Shown here: positions 1 to 10,100 of the stretch, piece after piece
How positions within the stretch are numbered: the stretch's first letter is position 1
Layout of the letters: each line of letters opens with the position of its first letter
Source: a virus
IMG/VR virus record: IMGVR_UViG_3300044646_002838
Location: 1 to 37,392 of that record
Reading direction: 5' to 3' (one strand)
DNA length: 37,392 nucleotides
Position numbers and translations under genes: made by a program
Notes under the pieces: model-generated
The model's database searches: none
What the model was told of the DNA's origin: nothing
The model's input: the letters and a program-made list of their open reading frames with translations, nothing else

Positions 1-501
1 CGCCGACGGGGCTGGGACCGCATCACCGAGTTCAGCGATGTGATCAGCGGGGCCAAGACCGCCCGTGCCGGTCTGGATGCGTTGATGCGGGGTGTGCGCA
101 AGCATCACTTTGATGCGGTTCTTGTGGCCAAGCTCGACCGCCTTGGGCGCAGTTTGCCGCACTTGGCGCAGGTCATCGCCGAGATGGACGCCCACAAGAC
201 GGCTCTCGTTGTCACCACACAGGGAATCGACACGACCGAGAGCAATCCGGCTGGCCGGTTGCAGATGCACGTTCTCATGGCGGTGGCGGAGTTTGAGCGG
301 GAGATGATCCGTGAGCGCACCAAGGCTGGGCTGAAAGCGGCTGTGGCGCGGGGAAGCGCCTTGGGGCGGAAACGCAGGGCATGGACGGCAGCCGAGCTTG
401 CAATGGCCCAAGCCCACCAAGGGACTGTCAAAGAGCTCGCTGCGCTTCTCGGGTGTAGCGCCGGCACGGCCCATGCCATGATGAAAGCGGAAACGATTTG
501 A
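1..501 (+). CDS. Serine recombinase (resolvase/invertase family), N-terminus cut by window
   Basis: The reading frame is open from base 1, so the gene begins outside the window; 166 residues are visible. They match the back half of the resolvase/invertase catalytic domain: KLDRLGRS (around residues 44-51), the segment ending in AEFEREMIRERTKAGL that forms the long E helix, then a short C-terminal helix-turn-helix (TVKELAALLGCSAGTAHAMMK). The catalytic serine lies upstream and cannot be checked. The visible length fits a small resolvase or DNA invertase of about 200 residues rather than a large serine integrase. Enzymes of this family cut and rejoin DNA at short paired sites for cointegrate resolution, inversion or sometimes integration. 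It sits just before the terminase, and its TGA stop overlaps the -35 box of the terminase promoter. Which reaction it carries out here is unknown. Confidence 0.9.
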   Translation, partial: RRRGWDRITEFSDVISGAKTARAGLDALMRGVRKHHFDAVLVAKLDRLGRSLPHLAQVIAEMDAHKTALVVTTQGIDTTESNPAGRLQMHVLMAVAEFEREMIRERTKAGLKAAVARGSALGRKRRAWTAAELAMAQAHQGTVKELAALLGCSAGTAHAMMKAETI

Positions 502-526
502 CAGCGAAAGCCTGCCACGGCAACCA
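498..526 (+). promoter_or_regulatory. Promoter P1 (TTGACAGCG family), upstream of terminase
   Basis: TTGACA at 498-503 continues as the family 9-mer TTGACAGCG (498-506). A 17-base spacer leads to a weak -10 position, CAACCA, at 521-526. This is the poorest -10 of the five family members. The terminase ATG lies only six bases past the -10 position, so a transcript from here would be nearly leaderless. Confidence 0.5.
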
Positions 527-536
527 TGATCCATGG
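524..536. repeat. 13-base palindrome (5-3-5) overlapping P1 -10 and terminase start
   Basis: CCATG-ATC-CATGG: perfect 5-base inverted arms around a 3-base centre. It starts three bases into the -10 box and includes the terminase start codon. Palindromes of the same geometry but different sequence lie at 2432, 23571 and 31642. Confidence 0.6.
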
Positions 537-2392
537 ACATGAACGACATGGTGCGATCAAACCCAGGCGCATGGTTTGAGACTTTCGGGCGCATCCGCGA
601 TACATCGGGCAAGCAGGTGACGCCGCGCATGAATGTGCTGCAACGCCGGATCAACGCGCTCTATGTGCAGCGGCTTTTGGAGCAGCGGCCCCTTCGGGCA
701 ATCGGCCTCAAGCCTCGCAAGCGGGGATTCTCGACGATGGTGGCCGCGATCCACTATGCGCAGATGCAGAATTTCGCCCACCAAGGCGTTGTCATCGGAG
801 ACAAGCTGGAGACGGCGGATGTCGTTTACCGCATGATGCAGAATTTTGCGGACAACGATGGATTCCGGAAGCATTGGGGGAGCAAACCGGATGCGACAAG
901 CGAGCGGATGCGCTTCCCGCACGGGTCGTTGCTCCTGCAAGCCACGGCGCGAGGGAAGGCTACGGCGCGCGGCATGACGCCGCAGTTCATCCACGGCACA
1001 GAGGTGGCGCACTGGGAAAGCCCCGAGGAGGCGATGGATGCTTCGATGAACGCCGTGCCGGATTCAGGGTTCAACACGGTCTTTTGGGAATCGACCCCGT
1101 TTGGCGCGGGCGAGCCGTTCGCGCAGACATGGGAAGCAGCGCGATGGCCCACGGCAGCGGAGTGTCCTGATGGGCATGAGTATTGGCGGGGATGGGAGGC
1201 GGTGTGCCCAGACCAGCCACCAAGCGGATTACGCGACCGGCTGTTCGTGCGGGTGTTTGCCGCATGGTATGAATTTGACGAGAGCGTGGTGCGTTTGACT
1301 CCCGACCAGAAGCGGGAGATTCGCGACAGCATGGACTCGGAGAGTTGGTATCGGGGCGAGCGGCGTTTGATCGAGCTCTACGGCAACGAAGGCCCAGCGG
1401 GTCAGCGATTGGGGACCGAGGTCGTGGATGCGGATGTATGGGAGCAGCTGGCATGGCGCAGGCTCACGATTAAGACCAAGTGCCGAGGGAGCGTGAGGAT
1501 TTTTGACGAGGAGCATCCGGCTGATCCGAAGTCATGCTTCCTCGCAAGCGGTCGGCAGGTGTTCGACGAAGACGGCCTGACCCACATCCAGCTGCTTTGC
1601 CGCGAGGCCCCGGCTTATGGGGATGTGAACGACCAGAGCGGGCGGGCGACTTGGAGGCCCACGACTTTGGACGCAGCGACCGTGTGGCGCTGGGAGCCGC
1701 CGAAGGTGGGTTGCCGGTATTTGATCTCGGCGGACTTGGCCGAGGGGGAAGACCAGACAAAGGGAGACAACCCGGATGCCCACTCGGCGCTTGTCTGGCG
1801 TGACGAGTATCTTGACGAGCGAGGCGTGGTGTGGCCGATCAAGCTGGCAGCGCGGGTGCGCCCACCGAACCGCATGCCCATGATCCCATTTGCAAGGCTG
1901 GTGCGGGCGCTGGCGTGGTATTACGGGAATTGCATGATCATTCCCGAGATGAACAACTCGGGCATGTCATTCATGACGGCGTTGCGGATGATGGATGGCG
2001 GGCCATGCCCCCCGATTTGGCAGCGGAGGGAACGTGATCCGCACAGCGGCACCGAGCGAGCATGGGATGGATGGAGGACTACCGATAGCTCGGAATACAA
2101 GGGAGTGAGGGCGACGATCATTTGGCACATGCACGAGTTGCTGCGGAACAAGGCGGTGGAAATCCGTTGCCCGCACATAGCGACGGAGCTGGCCGACTTC
2201 GTGGACAAGGGCGGGCGGATGGAAGCCGGGAGCGGGCACGACGACGATGTGATGAGCACGGCGATCGGGCTCTACAATATCGGGAGTGCCACAGAGTATG
2301 CGCTGGCAGTCCGGAGCGATTTCATGCCTCGGGATGTGGCCTTGCTGGAGGCTATGGATACAAGGGGCGCGATGTTGGCGATGAAATGGTGA
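533..2392 (+). CDS. terL: Terminase large subunit
   Basis: 619 aa, the size of a typical TerL. The enzyme is the ATP-driven motor and nuclease that packages DNA through the portal. A Walker-A-like loop appears near residue 60 (KPRKRGFST), an atypical form lacking a GKT. A probable Walker B region follows near 155-185 (HGTEVAHWESPEEAMD, then FWESTPFGAGEPF). The C-terminal RNase-H-like nuclease carries the expected acidic residues: ISADLAEGEDQTKGDNPDAH near residue 400, IIPEMNNSG near 465 and GSGHDDDVMSTAIG near 580. The ATG at 533 was chosen because the region from here is gene-like and promoter P1 lies directly before it. An ATG at 526 is out of frame. No small terminase is visible; it may be upstream. 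Confidence 0.9.
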   Translation: MDMNDMVRSNPGAWFETFGRIRDTSGKQVTPRMNVLQRRINALYVQRLLEQRPLRAIGLKPRKRGFSTMVAAIHYAQMQNFAHQGVVIGDKLETADVVYRMMQNFADNDGFRKHWGSKPDATSERMRFPHGSLLLQATARGKATARGMTPQFIHGTEVAHWESPEEAMDASMNAVPDSGFNTVFWESTPFGAGEPFAQTWEAARWPTAAECPDGHEYWRGWEAVCPDQPPSGLRDRLFVRVFAAWYEFDESVVRLTPDQKREIRDSMDSESWYRGERRLIELYGNEGPAGQRLGTEVVDADVWEQLAWRRLTIKTKCRGSVRIFDEEHPADPKSCFLASGRQVFDEDGLTHIQLLCREAPAYGDVNDQSGRATWRPTTLDAATVWRWEPPKVGCRYLISADLAEGEDQTKGDNPDAHSALVWRDEYLDERGVVWPIKLAARVRPPNRMPMIPFARLVRALAWYYGNCMIIPEMNNSGMSFMTALRMMDGGPCPPIWQRRERDPHSGTERAWDGWRTTDSSEYKGVRATIIWHMHELLRNKAVEIRCPHIATELADFVDKGGRMEAGSGHDDDVMSTAIGLYNIGSATEYALAVRSDFMPRDVALLEAMDTRGAMLAMKW

Positions 2393-2406
2393 CAGCTAAA
2401 AACTTC

Positions 2407-2435
2407 TTGACAGCGTGATTTCGCGAGGTTAGTTG
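2407..2435 (+). promoter_or_regulatory. Promoter P2 (TTGACAGCG family), upstream of 439-aa and giant genes
   Basis: TTGACAGCG at 2407-2415, 17 bases from the -35 hexamer to TAGTTG (2430-2435). It lies in the 66-base gap between terminase and the next gene, giving a leader of roughly 15-20 bases before the ATG at 2459. No Shine-Dalgarno sequence is seen there. Confidence 0.65.
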
Positions 2436-2444
2436 CGAAGCAAC
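2432..2444. repeat. 13-base palindrome (5-3-5) on P2 -10
   Basis: GTTGC-GAA-GCAAC, beginning at the third base of the -10 hexamer. The register is identical to the palindromes at promoters P3 and P4. Confidence 0.65.
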
Positions 2445-2458
2445 CCACCGACTCAACT

Positions 2459-3778
2459 ATGGCATTCACACTCAATAGCAGCGAAGAAGAATTTTCCGAT
2501 CTACAGGCGCAAGAGAGTAACTACACTCCCAAAAAGCTACTTAGGCAGCAATCAGCCGCCGATGAAGAAGGTAGCAGGATGAAGGCTGCTAATGTTGAGA
2601 TCGCAAGGCAGCAAGCGGACATGACGGCGGAAGACCGGGCCATCGATAACGAATACAAAAAAGCGCAGACGCTGGCTATCCAGGCAAAATTACCGGAAAG
2701 CTACAAGCGGAAGATAACCCCTAAAAAGATCGTGCATCGCGGTTTAGATGGGAAGATAAAGGACGAAGGCGCAGACGGGCGGCAGTCGCAAGCGTTTTGG
2801 GATCAGTCAAAGCCTGGCACTCAGGCATACGGGGAGCGTATGGCACGCGCCGAGAAATTTGCCCAAGAAGACAAGGCGAGGTTTCAAAAACGAGACTCGC
2901 TGATTAAGCCCGTAAGAGACCAAGCTCTTGCAAGGAAGAAGGTTGAAGATCAAAAGCAACTTGCGATAGCTCAAGACCCCAATCGGCGATTGTCTGAGAT
3001 GCGAATGAGCGGGGTAGGTCGTCCCGGCAGGCTGAATTATGCAGAGGTGACAGGCGCAAATGGGCAAAAGGCGAGTTACACCGCGCCGACCGTTGAAGGC
3101 GGCAGAGCATATGCGGCGCAGCAAGATGCGAGGGCAGAAAAAATGGCAAGCCGAGCAGACGAGCAAATGCAATCGAGCCGACCGCAGTCGCCCATCGCTC
3201 CGAAATTTGATCCCTCAAGTGCCTTGGATCAGCAAATGGGAGCACAGGCCGCGCAAGCCATGGGGCCGACGCCTCAAATGTTGCCGAGTAGAAGCATGAT
3301 AAATCCCCAGTTGAATCCCGCTTCAACGATGGTTTCTGGATCGCAAGTTCCGCTCATGCCGCAACCCGCGCCGGTTGCAGACCCGAACGCTTCGGCAGCG
3401 ATTGCCAGTTTTAATCAGACTCAACAAAACATCACGCGGCCCTCGTCTCCTGCTCAAAACGCAAATTTGCAAAAATTGAAAGCAGGCGACAACGTGCCGA
3501 CGGTGCTTAATGTGCCAGGGCAAGTAGCAACGAGCGCCGCAGCGGGAGTGGTATCTGGAGCCAAGTCGGTTGCAGGCGCTATACAAAACACGCGCCTGAT
3601 AAATCCGAACGCAGGTCGCATAAATCCGGTGAGGCCGACTTTTGAGAGCACGACGATTGGCGGAAGCCCGATTGCCACGAGAGTGAACCCAAGCGCAGCG
3701 ACCCCTGCGAAGCCAACTGTTGCGCCAAGATTGGCTGCGCAAAGAAAAGTCAGCGGCAGCAACCCCATGGTAAATTGA
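2459..3778 (+). CDS. Uncharacterised 439-aa protein, probable virion-associated
   Basis: I do not recognise a family. Residues 1-250 are charged, helical and rich in K, Q, R, A and E, probably coiled coil. Residues 250-439 are rich in P, Q, S, A and N with low complexity. A weakly hydrophobic Ala/Gly/Val segment lies near 360-375. There is no signal peptide and no catalytic motif. It is first in the transcription unit from P2, and its stop TGA is separated from the giant gene's ATG by one base. This suggests coupled expression and possibly a joint role, such as a structural or ejected partner of the giant protein. That role is inferred from position only. Confidence 0.75.
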   Translation: MAFTLNSSEEEFSDLQAQESNYTPKKLLRQQSAADEEGSRMKAANVEIARQQADMTAEDRAIDNEYKKAQTLAIQAKLPESYKRKITPKKIVHRGLDGKIKDEGADGRQSQAFWDQSKPGTQAYGERMARAEKFAQEDKARFQKRDSLIKPVRDQALARKKVEDQKQLAIAQDPNRRLSEMRMSGVGRPGRLNYAEVTGANGQKASYTAPTVEGGRAYAAQQDARAEKMASRADEQMQSSRPQSPIAPKFDPSSALDQQMGAQAAQAMGPTPQMLPSRSMINPQLNPASTMVSGSQVPLMPQPAPVADPNASAAIASFNQTQQNITRPSSPAQNANLQKLKAGDNVPTVLNVPGQVATSAAAGVVSGAKSVAGAIQNTRLINPNAGRINPVRPTFESTTIGGSPIATRVNPSAATPAKPTVAPRLAAQRKVSGSNPMVN

Positions 3779-3779
3779 T

Positions 3780-6700
3780 ATGGCTGATTTTTTTGAAGAC
3801 GAGGAGAGTTTTGTGCCCGGCAGCAGCGCGGAAGATTATGTGGATGCAGGCGCGGAACAGGAGCCCACAGCGATCGATACTTTTTCAGGCAATACTGGGA
3901 GCGATGATTTTGCAACCATGCCGGAGCCTTCGCCGCAGCGGCGTGTGGTGGATATTGCGCCTACTCCGCCGCGAAAGCCAAGGTTGAGCGGCAATCCGGA
4001 GAGGCTTGAAGAAGACATCGCTCGGGTGGACGATTGGGTGGAGCGCACGCACCAATGGGAGGCACGGGAAGAGGCCAAGGTGCAAAAAGCGGAGTTTGAA
4101 AAGTCCCGTCGGGCGCATAATGTCCAAGCGCGACAAATCAGTGCTGCGACTGGCGCGCAGTTCAACTACGATGCGGATGGGGTGGCGCAGCCGAGGGTGA
4201 ATCCGCAGACCGGAGAGCAGGCGTTTACAAAACGCACAAGTCCGGTTCGCTACGATGATCAAGGTCGCCCATTTCAGATCATCCAAAACGAGCAAGGCAC
4301 ACAAAGCGAGCGGATCGCTGATCCTGATGCAAATGCAGACATCGGCCCCAACCCGGAAGACCCCGAAGACAGATTCATTTACCGGAAAACCAAGTTTCAA
4401 CCATGGAAAGCCATCGACCCCGAGGAGGGAATCAATTCGACAGATGGCCGAGTGGTTCGCGCCAGTGGCAAAGCGCTTTTTGATCGCGAAAAAACCACGC
4501 TCAAGCGTGAGCGCGATGAGATTTCTTTGAGCCTGCGCGACCCGGCTCGCCCTCGCCGATTGAGTCCCGAGGCCAGGCAGCAAGTGGAATCCGAATTGCA
4601 GGGGCTTTCACAAGCCGCACCACCGCCAGCGCAGGTGAAAGGCATGTTCGGTGGTGTGAATGTTGAAGCCACGGAAGCCGCAAAGCAAAAGTGGAAGGAA
4701 GGTGAGGCCTTTCGCGCCGGCCTGTTGGCCGAGAAGCAATCGTTGCTGGCAGCGGACGACGAGCGCGCCGGATTGGAGACCCGAGCCTACGAACTCGACC
4801 AGAATTTGTTCGGGCTGGAGAAAATGCCCCTCTCGCAGTTTGTGCAAGATCGCCGCCAAAAAAAAGCGCAGAGCTTGGCGGACCTTGCTCCCGAGGCAGC
4901 GCGGGCGGAAATGGAAAACCGAGGTGCGGCAATCGCCGAGGAAGACGCATCAACGGAATCGGCTATGCAAGATTTGCAGCGCCGCAGCGCCGCGCTGAAC
5001 GAGCGGACGAAAAAAGGCATCACGATTCAAGAAATGGAATCGGTCGCCGCCGAGCGCGCCGCAATCGAAGCCGACGCAGCTGGGATCAAGGAGCGCATTG
5101 CCAATCGCAACGCCGCCGCAGGGGAAATGATGCGTGGCGTGGAGGCGATCAAGGCGAAAGAAAGCTCGAAGCGCGAAGAATCCTTTGCCGAACTCGACAG
5201 GCAGGCCGCCAAGTATCCCGAGCTGGCAGAGGATGCAAAAGCTTTCCGATCCGTGGACGCGGATTACCGCAACCGCATGGCTGCAGTGCAGGAGCAACCC
5301 GAAGGTCCAGGTAAACAAGCCGCCGTCGATGCGCTCAACTCCGAATTTCAAACCAAACGCAAGGAAACCGGCTCGGCTTATGTTTCCAAATTGGAAAAAC
5401 GCATTTCTGGCGATGTCGGCGCCGCGATTGAAAAGGTGGCCGGCCCAGGTGGGGCATTAGGCTTCAAAAGCCAGATCGCTGCACTGGAAAAAGACGCAGA
5501 AATTGATCCCGACATCAAAAAAATTGCCGTAGAAGTCATCCGCAACCAAGCGGTCGATGCGTTGATTCGCTCTAACAATCTGGCCGCAGTCAAACCTGCC
5601 GTAAACCGGCCGGAGGGGCAAGATTTCAGCGACGCTTACAAAGCGGCGGGATACCTTAATCCGGAAAACCTCGAAGATCGAGCCAAGGCCGCTCAAATAC
5701 TGGAGCAAGACCCGGGATTGGGAGCCAAACTTTTTGACGGATTTGATCGCGCCATGAGCACATTTGGCGCGAGGATTTTCGGCGCAGTTTCTGTAGTTGG
5801 GAAGGCTATTTCTTACAGGCTTGGACTTGATCCCGACAATGCTTTCCGTGAAGCGTCGGAAGCCGGATACCAAGTGAAGCTCGATACGGAGAAATATCGC
5901 GAAAAATTTCGCGACCCGCGATTGGAGACCGACGACGCGCTGAACCGCTGGATTATGCCGGCCGTGTCCGAGGCTTTGCCCAACTTGGCAGGCATGGCGC
6001 TCACTGCCATTCCAGCAGTTGGCCCCGCATTGGCCGTTACTTACAATATCGGGCAACTTTACGACGAAGCCTATTCGCAGGCCTCTCAAGACGCTTCTCT
6101 TACAGAAGATCAAAAACATAACGCTGCCTCCATTTACGCGGCATTGGCTTTGCCCGCTGAGACGATTGGCGACATTGCAAGCGGCGGCATTTTTACTTCG
6201 CGCATGATCCCCAAGGCGGCAAAGCGGCAAAGCGTCGAAGCTGCTGCAAAATTCTGGTCGAAGTTTACCAATGTGGGCGAAGTGTGGGACAAGCTCCCAC
6301 CTATATTGAAACGAGGCGTGGCGATTGTTGCAGCAGGAGGCACCGAGGGGCTTACCGAAACAGCACAAGACAAAATCCTCAATGCCACCATCGAGACGAT
6401 CAAAACCGGTAACATCGGCGACTCGGTAAGCAAGGCGCTTGCTGATAACCGAGGCGCGCTGGACACTTTTATCGTTGCGTCAATAAGCGGCGGAGGCATC
6501 AAGACGCTCGAAACTGCCACGCGCACGCTCATCGAGCGCGGGCAAAACCCCGAAGAGATGGCGCGCCGATACAATGGCGTCGCCAATTCCTTCCGCTTGG
6601 AAAATGTTCTGGCATTTGCGCAGCAAACCCAATCGTCGTTTGACACTAAGGAATACAACACTCTCACTCAAGCCAGCGAGGGGTTGCTTATGCGGCTTGA

Positions 6701-7160
6701 TCGCATAAATCCAAACGACAAGGTAGCCCGCAACGATGTGGCCCGCGAATTGGCTCAGGTTGAGGCTCGCCGCCTCACGATGATTTCCGAAATTCTCGGC
6801 AAGGGCACCGTGGACCAAGCGATGGGAAGAACTCCGCAGCAGCGATCCGCAGGCACTACCCCGCCCCAAATCCGGCCCGAAAACTTTGCTGCCATGCAAG
6901 CAGAAATCGGCCAAGCCGCCCCGGAGCGCCAGGCACCACTCGCCACGGCCATCAAAATCCTTTCCGGCGCACCGATGCAGAGCCTCACAAAAGCCGAGCA
7001 AGACGCCATCAAGCCGCATGTGGCCAAGATCGGCGGGCAGACCGTGCTCACGGACGATATTTTGACGGAGCTTTCTCAAGCCTCCCCGCAGGCTGCCGCG
7101 CTTATGCAGCAGGGGAGCATCCGCGACGAGGCCACGCGGAGGCTGGAAATTCTTTCAACA
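3780..7160 (+). other. Giant protein N-terminal region: coiled coil plus hydrophobic helices
   Basis: Residues 1-660 are charged and helical with E/A/R/K heptad-like stretches. Hydrophobic segments follow: LAGMALTAIPAVGPALAV near 735-752, GVAIVAAGGTEGLTETAQ near 846-863 and FIVASISGGG near 898-907. Similar segments with a G-x-E-x-x-T-E-x-x-Q pattern are common in large phage ejection proteins. A role in crossing the cell envelope is an inference. Confidence 0.55.
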
Positions 7161-10100
7161 GAGAAAGAAGGAGGTGAAAACAATGAAAACCAAATCCTGC
7201 AACAAAGCCCCGAAAATGCCGGCCAAGGCATCCAAGGCTACCAAAACGCCGGTCAAGATGACCAAGGCGTCGGGAAGGGGCCGCTAACCCCCGGCGGAGC
7301 GGCGGGACTCCCAGCGCTCCCGCCGCTCCCAGTGGGCCGTGGCGGCGAGCTCATTTCCAAGAAAGAACGCAAGGTGGCTGATGTTATTGCCGCCCGGCTG
7401 GCCCAAGGAGGAGCCGAGCAAAATGCTGCCCGAGCTTTTTCCAATTATTTTATCAAGCGCGAGACGCTGCGGGGCTGGGGGGGCGAGAAACTGAATGCGG
7501 CCGTGAGCGAGTTTCAGAAAGCTGGAGGGTTTGAAAATCCTCAAGCGATCCTTGCCAGCGTGGATGCCTCAACCCAAACGCAACGCGCGGAGATCGACAA
7601 TTTCACGAACGAAGTTCTCAAAGGGCTCGACGCCGATCCCAAGGCCGCCGGCATCCAGCCGCAAGAGCGCGCCAAAGTGGCGAGCATTATTCGCAATCAA
7701 ATCGCGCCGTCGCTTCTCCGCTACCGCCCCGTCCTGCGAGGCATCGTTTCGTTTTTTGACAAAACCAGCGATTCCGATTTTCAAGTCAACCGCACTGAAA
7801 AGCTCTTGATCAATTCGGCGGCCATCCTTACGGCTCGCGGCAAGGATTTCTGGGCCGACACGGAAAACGCCGATCTCATCATCGATGAGGAAATCGCCCA
7901 CATCAGCCAGATCAAAGTCATTGCGGAAATCCGCCGCGAGCGCACAGGCGAAGTCGGGGCAGAAGACATGGATTTGGCGATTCGCGAAGCCGAGGAGGTT
8001 TTTTTGCAATTGCCCCAGTCTCTCCAAGAGGCCTCCCGAAAAATTTACGGCGACGAAAAAGCCACCCCAGGCCAGAGCGGCATGGAGTTCTTCCGCCAGA
8101 TGCTTCAAGGCGACATCGCCATCTCCGAAGGCCGCGTGCTCGATAGAAACGGCAAAGTGATCTCTGAGCTCGCAGTCAATGATCGTCCTTGGGTCGAAAA
8201 AATGAAGGCGATGTTTGAGCGCCTTTTCAAAGTTTTCACAAACCTTCGCGGCAACTTGGGCGCTATGCTCCGCGACGAAGGCCGTTCCGATGCCGAGGTC
8301 GAGGCCATCACCGCCCGCGTCGAGCGCATCCGCAAAGACAGCCTAAAATTTTTCCAGAATCTTAAAAAAGAGGGTGACCGCATTCGCGGTGAGGCGTATG
8401 GGCAAGAATATGCGAGGCAAACCGCTCAATACACCGCTGCCCAGCCCGGAGGAAGAGAAGGAACAGGACGAGCTACTTCTGGAGGTCTATTACCAACAGC
8501 AGCAGACGGACGCCCTGCGCCGACGCCGGGCGGAGCCTCTGGCCAGCTATCTCCTGCTCAATCACCTCTTGGACCAGATCAGGCCGCCAGGCTTGCAGAG
8601 TTAGAGAGCCGTGAGGCCGAGCGCCAAGCCCGCGAGGAGCGTGCCAAAGAGCGCCGCGCCGAGTATGTCGCCAAGCGCGCCGGAGACCTCAAAGATTACG
8701 ACAAAGTGGTGGAATCCACCCCCGAGGACGCCCGCGAGCCCGTGCGCGAACTTCTCGCACAGGCACCTTCCGGCAAAGCCGGGTATGTGCTTGCCGTCAA
8801 CCAACGCCGCCTGCCTTCCACTTGGGTGGCACTGCCCCCCGGCGTGGTGCAGACCAGCCATATCGGGCCGACTTTCCAGAAAAACCCCGAGTATGCCGGC
8901 CAAAACACCCGCGCCTACGACACCGACCCCGCCGAGCAGAACAAAGTGCGCGCCGGCGCCCTGCCAGGCGCGCTCAACGAGGATATCCTGACCTCCACCG
9001 ACCCGAGCAGCGCAAACAGCGCCCCGCAGGTCGCCATCGTCATCGATGCCGCTCCCGACGGCCAGCCCCGCGCCCGCTGGCAAGCGGCCGGAGGCAATGC
9101 CCGCGAGATGATGAGCAACCTCGCCCCGCAAGAAGATCAAGACCGATTAAGCCAGACATGGAGCGAAAAAGGCGCGCAGTTTGGATTTGAGGCTATGCCC
9201 GAGGGGTTCCGTGGCTACCGGTTCCTTGGCGTGTTTGACATCCGCACCACAGCAGGCGCGAGCGATTACCAAAAGCTTGTCGATGATTTGAACCCCGCGA
9301 CCGGCGTCGTGCAGGATGTTTCCGACCGCGCCGACTTGGATGCAAAAAACATCCCGCTCGACTTAGTCGCCGACCTCCCCGTCATGATGAGCGGCAAGCA
9401 GGCCACAGAGGCGCTTTCCCGCATCCTCACCGCTCCGGGAAACATCGTCGAGCGCAACCGCATCGAGCCGATGGTAAAAAACCCTGCGCAGGCCCAAGCC
9501 TACATGCAACGCATGATGTTTACCGCCGGACTCGGCCAGCCCAAGCTCACCAGCAAGATCGCCGATTACCAGTTGCAAAACCGCAACGCTGCCTTTGTCG
9601 AGATTGCCGCCGACGCTGCCAAGTCTGCTATCGCCCTGCGCCAAAGCGGCAGCCCAGGCATTGCCGATGCGTTTGGCGGGTTGCTTTCCAATGTCGCCGA
9701 TTACTTGGATCAAGATCGGTCGCTGAAAAGCGCGCTCGAATTGGCCGCCAGCCAGATTGAGATGGACGCCCTGGTCGGCGACACCGCGCCCGCCGTGGAA
9801 ATCACCAAGCGCCTCGTGGAATTGGTCGTCGTGGACAAGCGCGGCCGCATAAACAGCGACGCCACCAGCGAGGCCATGAAAGATTACATGGTTGCCCTTG
9901 CCAGCGGCATTTCCCGAGCGAGCGAAGACGCCGCCATGGGCGATATATTCAACGAGCAGCCCATGACGATGGCCGAGCGCATCGCCGCGATCAATGCCGC
10001 CCATCGCCGCAACGCCCAGCCCGACAGCGAGACGACGCTTTCGGCTCCCAAAAATACAAGTGCCAGAAGGATGCGCGAATTGGAGCGCAAGCGTCGCCAA

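Noticed and set aside
7872-7910. HExxH-type zinc peptidase in the giant protein
   Set aside because: The motif reads DEEIAH; the first zinc histidine is missing and no third ligand is evident.
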